A DNA stretch of 64,000 bases from Malurus cyaneus samueli (lineage: Eukaryota > Chordata > Aves > Passeriformes > Maluridae): the NCBI GenBank assembly GCA_009741485.1, contig CM019215.1:73971735-74035734 (forward strand). Reading direction: 5' to 3'. How positions within the stretch are numbered: position 1 is the stretch's first letter; each line of letters begins with the position of its first letter. This document shows positions 36,804 through 48,065 of this stretch, one piece after another. Below the pieces are notes generated by a model. That model saw only the letters and a list, made by a program, of their open reading frames with translations, did no database searches and was not told the DNA's origin. A program made the position numbers and the translations under genes.

Positions 36804-39526
36804 TTCCTTAAGAGATTGGATGATGCCAGGTCTTGCTGAGGCAGGGATTGAGTGGAGCCCACCTGCTCCATTGTGTACTCCTTTGTTGGGTATCAGCACC
36901 TCGTGTTTTCTCAGTGTGGTGCTGCAGCCTCTTGGCCATCACCAGAGCGTGCTCAGCCACTTCTGGTTGGGGGCTGAATTTGGTAAGCTTTCCCAACAAT
37001 GTGCAAAACCCACATGAGTGCACAAAACACACCAATCAATCTGTACAACTTTATTAAGGAATGATGCACAGTCCAGGTGTGCAGTGGCATTCTCTGCTTC
37101 TCCTCTTGAAATGCTCTCCTGTGTCAGGGAATCTCCCTTCTGACATCACGCTGAACTGTCAAAGTACATGGTTGCAGAGGATGAAGTTGAAAGAGAATTT
37201 TGTCTTGTGTTACAGAGAAATATGGGCAGACACAGACTATATCAGGCCACTGGCACAGGCACTTGAGGCCTGGAGAGATTTTATGTGAAAAACAGCACGA
37301 TGCTTGCTGTTCCAGTCAAAAGCCATCCTTGCAGAGTCATGGCTGGTTATGTGGTAACTTGGTAGCATCAGTGTGGTCCTGGTTTGCCTTGTGCTGTTAA
37401 ACTGTTCAAGGGCTGTACAGTTTCTCATTGTTGGTAAGAACTTTTTCCATTCTATTCTTCATCCTTTTTGTTTTCTCATGGTACACCTCTTGTTTTTATA
37501 GCTCTTTAATGGAGAGGTACTGTGTCTTCTAGCCTGTTTCCATAGAAATACCCAATTAGAAGGGTAATTTGAAGAAATTGAGACACAGCTGCCAAAACTC
37601 CTAAAGGGAGAGTGGAATGGGGGAAAAGGGGAGAAGATTTGGGCTGGCAAAAAACTGCAAGCAACATTGCCTGTCTTCTGCCAGCTATTTCCTAACGCTT
37701 GTCTGTAAATTCATATCTGACTGTACATCTTGCACCCATTTGGTTTAAACCACATCTGTAATGAATTTTAAAACTATAATTGAGTCTGGTGCTCAGCATA
37801 TGTGATATTAATGCTTGGAATGTGAAAATTTTTTGTTGTTGCATTGCTTCTTTCATATGTTTTTTATCAGGCAGTGGGCAAGACATTGAGACCAAAAGGG
37901 GAGGGGAGAGGAATTAGAGCATCTCTATCTTGCCAATGCCTCGTGTAAACACACATGTTGAAAAGACAGTTTTCTGTCCTTCCTTTGACACAGAACAGGG
38001 TAACCCAGGTATGTGGGATTCAGTGGTTCTCAAACTGTTTACAAAGGAAAAAAAAAAAAAAAAAACCAAAACAAAACCAAATGTTCCACTGAGATATTTT
38101 CCAGTAGTCAGATAATTAACATATCTGCCTGTCTTCTTTTGACCCAATGGAAGTGGTCAGGAACTGATTCCTATGGGAACAGGAGAAAAGAAAGAAAAAC
38201 TAATGAAGCAAAAATTGGGTACTACATGTGTCTTTTTCTACAGGTGAAAAATCTATTGTTTGCATATATGCAAACATACCTGGACCCCAAGAATGATCTC
38301 TGCACTTAAAAAGGCAACTTTGCTGCTGCCTTTCACATAGGAAAGAGGATGAAAATTTAAATCTGCCATAGGATTTTAGGCTCTGTTCATGCCCATAGAA
38401 ATAGTGTGCTGTGATGACAGCTTGTAAACTCCAGTTTAAATTTCTGTTTTCTCACACAATGATTGGACTTTCTCGGTATTTTTGTTATGAAGTATTTCCT
38501 AGACTGACCCTAAGACTCATTACTTTTCTTCCTTCTGACTATGTGTCTGTCTTCCAAGACTCATGACGATAACAAAAAAACCCCACTAAACCTACTAAAT
38601 GAGCTGAAAACAAAGTCCCTCTCTCTGAAAAAAAAAACCTTATCCAAACAAGCAAAAACCCCACACATAAAGCCCAGCCTCAACCCCCTCTCTTATCAGA
38701 GAAGCTTTGGCATAGGAGCATATCAGAAATCTGGTGTTCTTTAAAGAAGGCAGTTGCAGAAGCCAGCCAATATTCATGGGTAATTCCTACTTCGATCTTC
38801 ACCAAGATAACCAGGACACACACTCTGAGCCTCTTGGCTGACAGATTTCCAGCCTCCTCTGGTGGCATCCGGGGCTTCAGGTGTTTTTCACTTTTCACTG
38901 CCTCTGCTGCCTTTTGTGCAGCTGAAGGAATAGGTCTGTGCTGCCCTTCGTTCTTCTTCTGTGACTGTCCTGTGTTTGCATCCTTACAGCAAAGTGGAGC
39001 TAGGTTGCCTGAGAGCATCACCCTCTCATGGCACTTGAGTAACACTTTTAGGACCTTAGGTCTGGGCAGAGCAGCTGCTGCAGTGCCTTCTTGGACATCC
39101 CTTTGCCTCACTGCAGTGGTCATGAATGTTTTAGATCTGACAGATCTCATAATTGATAAATCTTTGGTGTTTTGGGCCTTCAGGAGATGTTTTGTGGTTT
39201 ACTGAAACTTTCCAACTACTTTCGTTACAAAAAGTAACATAGTTTAACATTTGAAATCCATTGAATTGAAATGGAAATCTTATAGGAATCTCCTCTGACT
39301 ATCTTTTGCCAACCAGGTACATGTTACATTTAACTCTAGGGGAGCAAAATGCTTAGAGTTCGCAATGAGGATTGCAAAAAAAGCAAATACTTTGTTTCTG
39401 GTAAGGATTAGAATAGAAACCATCATTCCGGTTGGGTAACAAGTGGTTTTGATTAAGTTTTGCTGCTTTTTGCTTGATGGAATGAACAGTCTTAAACAAA
39501 CACCACCCCTGAAAAAAGACAGCCCT
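36804..39526. other. Unique non-coding sequence with an 18-A run
   Basis: An uninterrupted run of 18 As lies at 38048-38065, followed by A/C-rich sequence. No retrotransposed gene or LINE is recognised before it. At 38680-39150 a 156-codon minus-strand frame overlaps a 123-codon plus-strand frame. The minus-strand product is Lys-, Ala- and Glu-rich in places but matches no family I know. Confidence 0.45.
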
Positions 39527-39556
39527 CCCCCCCCCCCCCCCCCCCCCCAAAAAAAA
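39527..39556. repeat. Homopolymer pair, 22 C then 8 A
   Basis: Twenty-two consecutive Cs (39527-39548) are followed directly by eight As. The G-rich minus strand could form a quadruplex. Homopolymers of this length are unstable in replication and hard to sequence, so the exact count is uncertain. Confidence 0.95.
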
Positions 39557-42500
39557 GTATGGTAAAAAACACTTATTCAAAGACATCTGCAAGAAACATG
39601 GAGTGAACTGACAGACTCTTCTCTTAAAGGATACTGACAGTATCATATTTAACACCACATGTTTATATAAATGTGGAGATATATGCAAATAGAACCTTAT
39701 TAGCCAGCAATTCAGTTTAATACTGAGTGCTTGAGTGAAGTGTTGACTGGTGTGTGTAGTTAATTAGATGTAAGCATCTAATGAACCCTGTCAGCAGTTA
39801 CTTCCTATTAAATCATTATCTCTTTTATAGAAGCGCGTTGATACAGTTTTTTTTCAATACTAGAATTAGAATATGTGTTAAAACTATATTTGTTAAGTAA
39901 AATTCAGTTCTATATTGTTAAATGATACCTGTTTTGAGATTAGTGGATGGTATTAAATTTTAGTTGCTTCTAATAATGGCGATAGTGAATGTCATTGGGG
40001 TTTTTGGCAAATGGTAATCTTTTTCCTATTGCATCCAAGTCTAGACTAAACATGGAAAGACTGAAGTGCCTGAGCAAGTAACATCATCTTTTTAATATCC
40101 CTCCCTAAATTTAGTATGGACAGTCAATGAAGCTTGGCATTAGAAAAGCTTTTAAAAGGAATTACCTTGTAATACTTAGCTTTTTTAATGGCACTCTTTA
40201 AATGCTTCTGAGTTTACAAGAAAAATATCATTTCCCATCTTAATTCTGCACCTGCAGTGAAGCAGGAACTGTGAAATAGTTTCATAAGGTTCAACCAGCC
40301 AAAATTAGCAAAAAACATGCCTTCCACAGAAACAACCAACTGAATCACAAAAGAATCAAAACACTTGTCATGACCAAGCTGTTCTATAAATGCTCTTATT
40401 TTGCTTATGTGATGTATCCTCTTCATACTAACTTCTCTGCTTGTAGATCTTTAAGTCTTTGCATATGTATGGCTTAAGCCATGTCACATGAGCTGTCTGC
40501 TTCCTGCTGCTTCCTTTTTATCAGCAAGGGTTGTGCCAGTGTCAGTCTTCCAAGTTTGCTTTTTTCCTTCCTGATATTCTGATTACCTACAGCTCTGCTA
40601 AGTTTTCTTGGGAGGGTTTTTTTAATAGTGTTTGTTACTGATGTTTTTGTAATGGAAAGTTTACAGTCTAAAATTAATTGTTAGCTGATTTTATTTGATA
40701 GGAGTAATTTTCTGCAACTTCCCAGGCAATTTTGGGAGGCCCCCAAAAACTTGGTTGTGCTGTATTTATTAACTCTTTCTCTGCTTGTATGGCTGCAGCA
40801 TTCTTTTATGGTTTCTTTATTATGGAATAAGGAAGTGTTCTTTGTTATGAAATTTGTTTAGAGTTTGGATTTTGTAGCTTTTTTGGTGCTGGGTTGTTTT
40901 TTTTTTGTATTTAAACAAAAAGACTGTGTTATGTGATATAATAATCTAATAATAAATAATATCTGCTAATAATATAATAATAAACTAATATCGTATACTA
41001 ATGGTTTTTTTAGTCATCACTCCTAAGGACAAGTGAGAAAAGTAGCAAGAACCAGACTCTGAGTTTGAACTCTGAACTCGTTTCCAGCATCTGGTTTTGG
41101 GATTTGATCCCAGTGAAAATTCATGTTGTCCTGCTTCCAAGGCTGCCTCTCAAATACACCTTGTGCTGGCTTTCCTCTATTGCAGTTGATATGACTGAAA
41201 GAATCCTGATTGGTATGAGGAAATAAATTATGAATGAGACTTGTAGGACAGGAGTCTTAAGCTGGCTGTAGCCATTTTTACACCACATACACACCAAATT
41301 TATCTCGAGGATGGTCTTACCTACATTCTCACTGCTTAACTGTGAAAAAACAGCAAAATATGTGCAAATAATTGTCAAATCTACAATAGATCCTTCCAGT
41401 GGCAGACCCTACAAATCAGCAATAAACCAGATTTATAGTAGTGAAAAGCATGAAGTTTGAAACAGCCTAGAAGGGCTTTTTGAAGGACAGTTTGTAATTT
41501 GTCAGTTGTTGAAATCTATTCTTTGTCCTCACGGCATTTTTGCAGGTGCTGGAAAACACATTGAGCTTATCTGATGACTGACAGTTGTTATTTAAAAAAG
41601 TCACGTGTTAGAAAAGCAGGCGCCGCTAAACAAGAAGATCTGACAGTTCCATCTGTAATGTTTTTGCTGGCAAAGTAAATGAGACACCGTTCCAAAGTCT
41701 GTACAAAGCATGCTGCAAACCTCTAACACTGGAAAGAACTTAAGAGTTTAATGTGTTCTGGCTTCACGTTACATAAACAGGGGTCCCTATGGTCCTATAT
41801 TGATTGGGCTTGTGTTCCACCACTGTTTTTGTGGGTATATGTAAGCCCATAAAATCACATTTTTGTTTTTGCCTGCCAACTCCCTTCTATTGCTTTGTCT
41901 ATTAGGCTGCAGTGGTAAGTGCTACAGCTGGTGTGCTCAGGGATCCAATGCAGAGCAGTCAAACCACTAAATTTTAGGCTGATGAGCCTGAGAGAAACCC
42001 TTGCAATTTGATAGTACAATTAAAAGTATGTCATGAATTCTCAGAACTGCTTTCTGCTGTTTGGAAAATGACTGCGTATCCTGTGTTATCAGCACAAGCA
42101 AATGTCACAAGCACCACAGAAGCTTTGTAGCCCATTTCTAGCAGTCAGAGCCCAATCAAATGACTACTGTTTGTGACCAGGGTAGTCAGATGGGGAGAAG
42201 ACCCTGTAGTGAAAGATCATGTTTAGTATACTCCAATTTTCTCCTACAGCTTTTGGGTTTTGGTAAACCTTTCTGTCGTAGTATGGAACATGAAGTTTTG
42301 GTGAAATCGGGAAGCCTTTCTGGCTTTTTTTGACGGGTTGGCATTTGCCTTACATAGGAGGATAGAAGGAACTTAATTTCTTTCTTTAGTAGGCAGCAGT
42401 TAAACTGACTTAATGCAGTTAAACTGCAGCTCACACTGTCAGCCTAAACAATTATGTGTTGTGTTTAGACTTGGTTAAAATACTGATGTAAAGTAAAGGT

Positions 42501-42660
42501 GTCTGGTACCTCTGTGGTGGGTGAAGGGCTCTGCAAACTGACACCCTGAGACTCAGGACTCAGTTCATGTGGCTGCCTGCTGCTTCCTGTCAGTGCATCC
42601 CTACATCCACATGTGCATCTTCTCTCTGATGGGAGCAGACTTTTTAGAAAGCCTGATGTG
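39557..42660. other. Unique AT-rich non-coding sequence
   Basis: No gene or transposon is recognised. A short TAA/TAATA-rich simple-sequence tract lies at about 40935-40995. About 40200-40430 looks evenly composed and could be conserved, without direct evidence. Confidence 0.5.
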
Positions 42661-42842
42661 TTAGGACAAGGGGTAACGGTTTGAAACTGAAGGTGGGTGG
42701 ATTTAGACTAGATAGAAAAAAGAAGTTGCTTGCTGTCAGGGGGGTGAAACACTGTGATAGGTTGCGCAGAGAGGTGGTGGATGCCCCATTCCTGGAAACA
42801 TTAAAGGTCAGGTTGGATGGGGCACTGGAGAATAACTGGATG
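42661..42842 (+). mobile_element. CR1 LINE 3' fragment, sense
   Basis: The order ttaggacaaggggtaacggt, gtgggtggatttagactaga, agaagttgcttgctgtcagg, ggttgcgcagagaggtggtg, gatgccccattcctggaaac and aggtcaggttggatggggca is the standard CR1 segment near the 3' end, read in the sense direction. It is only moderately diverged, so it is probably younger than the CR1 pieces at 28.6 and 55.7 kb. It is cut at both ends and lacks the octamer tail. The short plus-strand frame across it is not a functional protein. Confidence 0.92.
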
Positions 42843-45800
42843 TTAAAATTTAAAACCAAAGTATTTTACGATTTCCTTATCATCCTGATATATCACTATA
42901 TTATCATAATATCTATTATTCTAACACATTAAAAATATTATGCAGTATTCTAGAATAACTTGGAATACATATTTCTTTTTTCTTTAACAATATTTGAGCT
43001 TTTTTTCTGCTTGTTTTTTTTTGTTTTTTTTTTTTAGTTTTGCCAGGTGGATCAAAAACTGCATTTAGTTGAGTAAATGCATAGCAGAACACCTTCTATA
43101 ATTTTATTATAATCTGAGGAAAATTAAGGAACTCCTCCTGAATACAGAATGTTTATTTTTACCTGGAAAAAATTCTGCCAGTGTCTTTCAGGGCAGGAGT
43201 ACTGCAATGGAAAGAAAGGAGTTGTGAAGAAAATACTAGAATACTACTGGTTTCTTTTTCTTTTTTTCTTATTTTTCCCCCCAGAAACAATGAATACAGT
43301 CTGGACTTCAAAGGACAGTGAGACTGAGGTTGGGTGGGAGCTGTATGCAGTTTAGGATGAATCTGCTCTTCCCCAGCACGTGAATCAGAGGCTACTTTGG
43401 ATCCCAAGGACCTGAGCTGTCAAGTTAGAGCAGTGTCAGCTGAAGCAAGCCACTTCTTCTCATAGGATATTTGGGTTCCTCATTGGCCATTTAATCTGCA
43501 TGGCTTTGCTGAGTTGAATATGCAGGGTTTAGCATGATTGGTAGCCATGTGCAAAACAGACCATGATTAAATAATGGAATTATCTCTCAGCAACTGTTGC
43601 ACTTTGGGTAATTATGGTGAAGAGTTTTACCACTACACCTAGTGTGTAGGTTGCTTTTGCAAAGTGAAGGAGTAGGGCTCCTAGCAGCACTCTGCAACCC
43701 TGCTGTGACATTTGCTCAGTTAGTTATAGAACTGGAGAGATAGTGAAAAGTTGTCAAAGGATGGACATCATCTAGTTCTTTAATTTTTTTTCCAAGTGGG
43801 ACAATTTACTCTTATGAATGAAAACAATGAAAACTTCCAACTTGCTTGTGTGTCTCTGACCCACTGGAAACACAAAACACAAGCACAGCACGTAATCATT
43901 ACATCTGCTGGTGTGGTGGGGTGAAGTATTGAACCGAAATCTTTGGTGCTGCAGACAAGAGGCACAGCTGTAAACCAGTTGAAAATCGGCACTACTTCTG
44001 AGCACCCAGAAGGCTCTAGTTATATTGTAACCATGCGAAAACACTTCCAGAAAAGTGTCTCCATTTCTGGAATGATAGTTCAGCTCTGGCTTGTAGAGTA
44101 GTTTTGTTACTCAGGTGTCCTTCATGGGACATGATCTGGAGCTGAGCCTTTGTGTGTTGGACCTATCTCGGAGGTGCCAAGGAGGGCATCATCTGGGTTT
44201 TGGAGCCGAGGGAATCAGACCCTCCTTCATGTTCAGGGATGTAAAGCTATGATTATTATGGTAAATAAATGTTCCAGGTCTCGGTCACTGTTCTCATTTC
44301 CCTTAAGAATATTTATGGTCAGAAAAATTAATGATTTGAGCAGTCAAAACTGACAGTAGTTATTTGATGTAGGAAATCGCACAAGGAAAGAAAAATTGGC
44401 AAGAGGTTGTGGGAATACTGAAGTGGCCTTCTGCGTTGTTGGAAGTGACAATTTTGTTCATTGTTTCCCCTGGATCTTGTCATTAGTCAGCTGGATAGCT
44501 TTGTGCCGGCCGTGTTTCGGGAAGGTTGGGATACAGGGCTGTGCGATGATCACACAATTGTCCACGGAGCTTCGGCTCCTGTGTTCTTGCTGTAGAACAA
44601 AAAGGCCATTGTTTCCAGCATAATACTAAAGCAGGAAAAAAATCACAAAGGTCTTTCCTCTAGATAGAAGGCTGACTTAGCAGCAGGCCGGAGAGAGCTA
44701 GCAAGGAGTTTATCTCCTGCAAATAGCTTCCACAGTTTGCATTTTTGTTTCCCCTTGTTTTACTGATGGCCAGAGAAGATACTTAATGCTACAACTGCAA
44801 AATCAGGTGGGGTAAATTCCTGACTGGAATGAGTATGGTATGATATGAGTCATGAAGCACTGAAAACTGTTCTGTTTTTTTCAGGCTGTGTTACAGTTCA
44901 GTTTTTAGAGCCATTATATCCTAGTAGAGGAGCAACTGTGCCTTTGTGTGTGTCCATTCCTCTGGCAGACTGAGAGGCCTGTAGACCCTTGCTAGGAACA
45001 GAATACATCAGTAAGAAAATACTTAATGACTTGCCAAAGTAGATTAAATAGTACACATTAATCCTTTCTGGGACACAAGTTCTGCTTAAGTAAATTAAGT
45101 TATGATGCCTTTTCTCGGAAAATCCACTCTTGAAAGGTATCAATGGAACAAAATACCTCAAATGTCAAATCTAATTTTAATGGGTCAGCACAGCTCAGAA
45201 AAAGTGTCCAGACACCTTTTTTTTCTTTTATTCCACTTCGTATCAGACTTGGCATATCTTCCCTCACCCCATCTCTGTTCAAAGGGGTTGTGTAGCAGGC
45301 TAAAGTAGTGCTGTGAGTGGAAATGCAATTTGTGCTGTGGTGACTTCTAGGACCACCTCCAGGTGATGGAACTTCAGCTTCACTATTGATCTCATGTTGG
45401 AGGGAGCAGACACAGAAACTACCTTCCTGCATCTGCCCTCCTACCACTGCCAGTTTGGACTCTACTGTGCCTTATTCTGCTGCCAGTAGCATTGTCTGGT
45501 GTGGAGCCAGAGCTTGTACTAGCAAAATGTAAATCTATGTTCCTGTTAATATACATACTGATAGGTACGTGCACACACATATATAACACATGGTAGAAAC
45601 GATGAAGTAATTATTCTGCAGTTCCTTGTGCAAACACTTGTATGATTTGCATGTAGACACTTCCCTTTCTGGATCACTCATGGCTTTAATCAACTGCCCA
45701 ACAGGTAATACGATCTTCAGCAGAGCCTGTATTTAACAGCTGTTAACAGTCTGCCTTCTGGCATGAGCGAAATTTTATTGAATGGTTTGCACTAACTTGG

Positions 45801-47572
45801 TAAGAGGTGTCTCGTTCCTGGAGATGTACTACATTGAAAGCATAAGAAAAATATTATTTCATGGGGAGTAATAACAACTTTATGGGCACTCTGCAGTCAT
45901 CAGTTTTTTCTTAGAGAAACTGGACTTTACCACTTCTACAGTGAGAAAAATGAGGAATATTAATTACCAGATAGAAAATACTGTTTTAATAGGTTTAGGT
46001 ATAAGGGTGACTTTGTTTTTCTTATAAATGTTATCAAACATACTGAATATTGCAAGTGGTCTTGCATTGTCAAGGAAGCTAAAAACATGTTTGTTGTTTT
46101 CCCTTGTAGGTTTCTCTAGCAGTAAAAATAGGAAATACTGATTTTGATGCTTGGTAAATGAGAATTTTATCCACAAGGCCCAGAAATGGGCATAATAGAC
46201 AGAATACAGGCAATGTTTTATTGGCTTAATAATGGAGACATTTGAATTTCCAGAGGCAAACCTGCCAAATGGTTATGCCTCATTATACACAATGATGGTG
46301 GTGAAATACCTCATCAAAGAAGTATTCAAAGAACTCGATTCAGAGCATCAACAACCTGGCCCGTTGCATGTGAAAAGGTTTTATCAACACACTTTGTCCC
46401 AGTGTCCCAAATAGTTCCTGCCCTTGCAGAGGGAGAAAGTCTTTGGAAAGTGGAACAGTAACTCCAGAGTGACTTTTGGCAGCACTGTGTTTTTAGGAGC
46501 TGCAGCTGATCAGTGCTGTGCCTTGAAATAGAATTGTATTGTTCAATATACCTGCCACACTAAAAAAAACTGAGCATTTTTAAATGGGAAACCTTTCAGA
46601 ACAGTTTTTCCAATTGTTTCAATTCCCCTGACTTCAATTATCTCCTTCCCCCCTGTATCAACTTGGGTAAGCTCTTCTTCCTATGTTTTGGAGGAGTAAT
46701 CTTGGACTGCCTAATCTTTCCATGCTGCCTTACCTGAATATTCCTGACAAATGCAATAAAACTGGGAGTCTTTTTGGGTAATCGATGGTAGGCTCCAGAG
46801 GGAAAAACTTAGCCAAGACAGGGAGAAAATTTATGCTGAAATTTATATTCAAACACTGCAAACTTGTAAAGAGAAGAGTTGGAGCCCTTCTAGGAAGTAG
46901 TCTGAAAACCCTAACGGAATTTTTTTTTTAAAAAGGAATTTGAGATAGAGAACCGCAAAGATATCCTTGGAATAGTGAAGTGAGAAAAGGGAAGGTCTTC
47001 TAAAATGAAATGTGTATCGGAAGGAAGAGTAGGAACCAAGTACATCTCATCTTGCTGGGATGTAATCTTCAGCCCAGCTGGCAAACAACAAGCACTGCAG
47101 AGACAGATGGAGGGGGCTGTGGCTGACTTATGCCCAGACAGCCAGAGAGTCCTAGTCTGTCCCTCTTGGGTTGTGATAAGCCAAGTGATGATAGATATAC
47201 CTGTTGGTGCTGTTTTCTGCAAGTAGAAGTCCTGAGGTATTGATTAACTTCCCTTCAAAAGCAGGAGGCCAAGTTGTCTCATATCTTCATATGGCAGCTG
47301 CTGCTTTGCTGGGCTGCTGGGGATGCAGATAAATAGAAAGTTCTGGTGTAACTTCCCTCCTTAGCTGAAGAGTGGCTGGTCAATGCCATTGGCCCTGCAG
47401 AGTCAGTTTGTGCTCAGAGTTCTTGGCAGTTTCCCTATGGACTGGAGGAGACAACAGGACAGCTCTCCCCTTGCCCGGCTCTGTTACTGTCTGGGGGGAC
47501 TGGGAAACCCTTCAGCAGTGCTGAAATCCTGTTTGGAATCAGAATAGGAGTTTAGGTGACTTAATCTGACAT
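42843..47572. other. Mostly unique non-coding sequence
   Basis: T-rich simple sequence lies at about 43008-43036. A strong pyrimidine tract ending in CCAG at about 43284 is followed by a short open frame of about 22 codons ending in a stop, with no recognised product. About 44390-44640 keeps several CpGs (tgccggccg, ttcggg, gtgcgatg, cacgga, cttcgg) and may be a conserved or regulatory segment. Confidence 0.45.
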
Positions 47573-48065
47573 TGTCATGGTTTCAGCTGGGGTAGAGTTC
47601 ATTTTTTCTTAGTAGCTGGTACAGTGTTGTGTTTTGGATTTAGGATGAGAAAAACGTTTGTAACACTGATCTTACAAGTGTAATTGCTAATATCACTGAT
47701 GTCTTAGTTGTCACTGAGCAGTGCTTGCTCTAAATCAAGGACTTCTCAGTGTCTCAGACTCTACGTGAGTAGGTGCACAAAAAGCAGGAAGAGAGCATAG
47801 CCAGGACAGCTGACCCAAACTGGCCAAAGAGTTTCCATTCCACAGAGCATCGTTCCATACCACAGAGTATCATTCCCAGTGTATCAGTTGGGGGGTTGGC
47901 CAGGAGGGTATCAAGGTTTTCAGTCCAAAAAACCCAACCTAGTCAGTCAAGGAGCAGTGAAGCAACTGTCGAATATCGGTCACTTGCTTTACTGCTATTT
48001 GTTTCCAAGTTTAAAAAGTTTGTTTTTGTTTTTTTCCTTCTAACTTTCAGTTTTTGATTGTTTAC
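47573..48065 (+). mobile_element. ERVK-like LTR, 3'-truncated
   Basis: It begins TGTCATGGTTTCAGCTGGGG and runs through agtagctggtacagtg, gttttggatttaggatga, gtcttagttgtcactgagca, taaatcaaggacttctcagt, ccaggacagctgacccaaac and tggccaaag. These are the successive landmarks of the family whose complete inverted copy lies at 54751-55345. The promoter region is damaged: the TATA-bearing segment reads cagtgtatcagttgggggg, and just before it a roughly 21-bp stretch is tandemly duplicated at 47831-47851 and 47852-47871. The sequence becomes T-rich after about 48000 and loses LTR similarity near 48065, before the usual polyadenylation region and terminal CA, so no target duplication can be defined. 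Confidence 0.88.

Noticed and set aside
38021..38040. hAT-like terminal inverted repeat (cagtggttctcaaactg)
   Set aside because: The motif resembles hAT/Charlie termini, but no matching opposite end or 8-bp duplication was found nearby. One motif is not enough.
38048..38065. Poly-A tail of a processed pseudogene
   Set aside because: No recognisable parent coding sequence or flanking target duplication precedes the A run.
42681..42932. 83-codon plus-strand frame as a protein
   Set aside because: Most of it is CR1 3' sequence running into unique AT-rich DNA.
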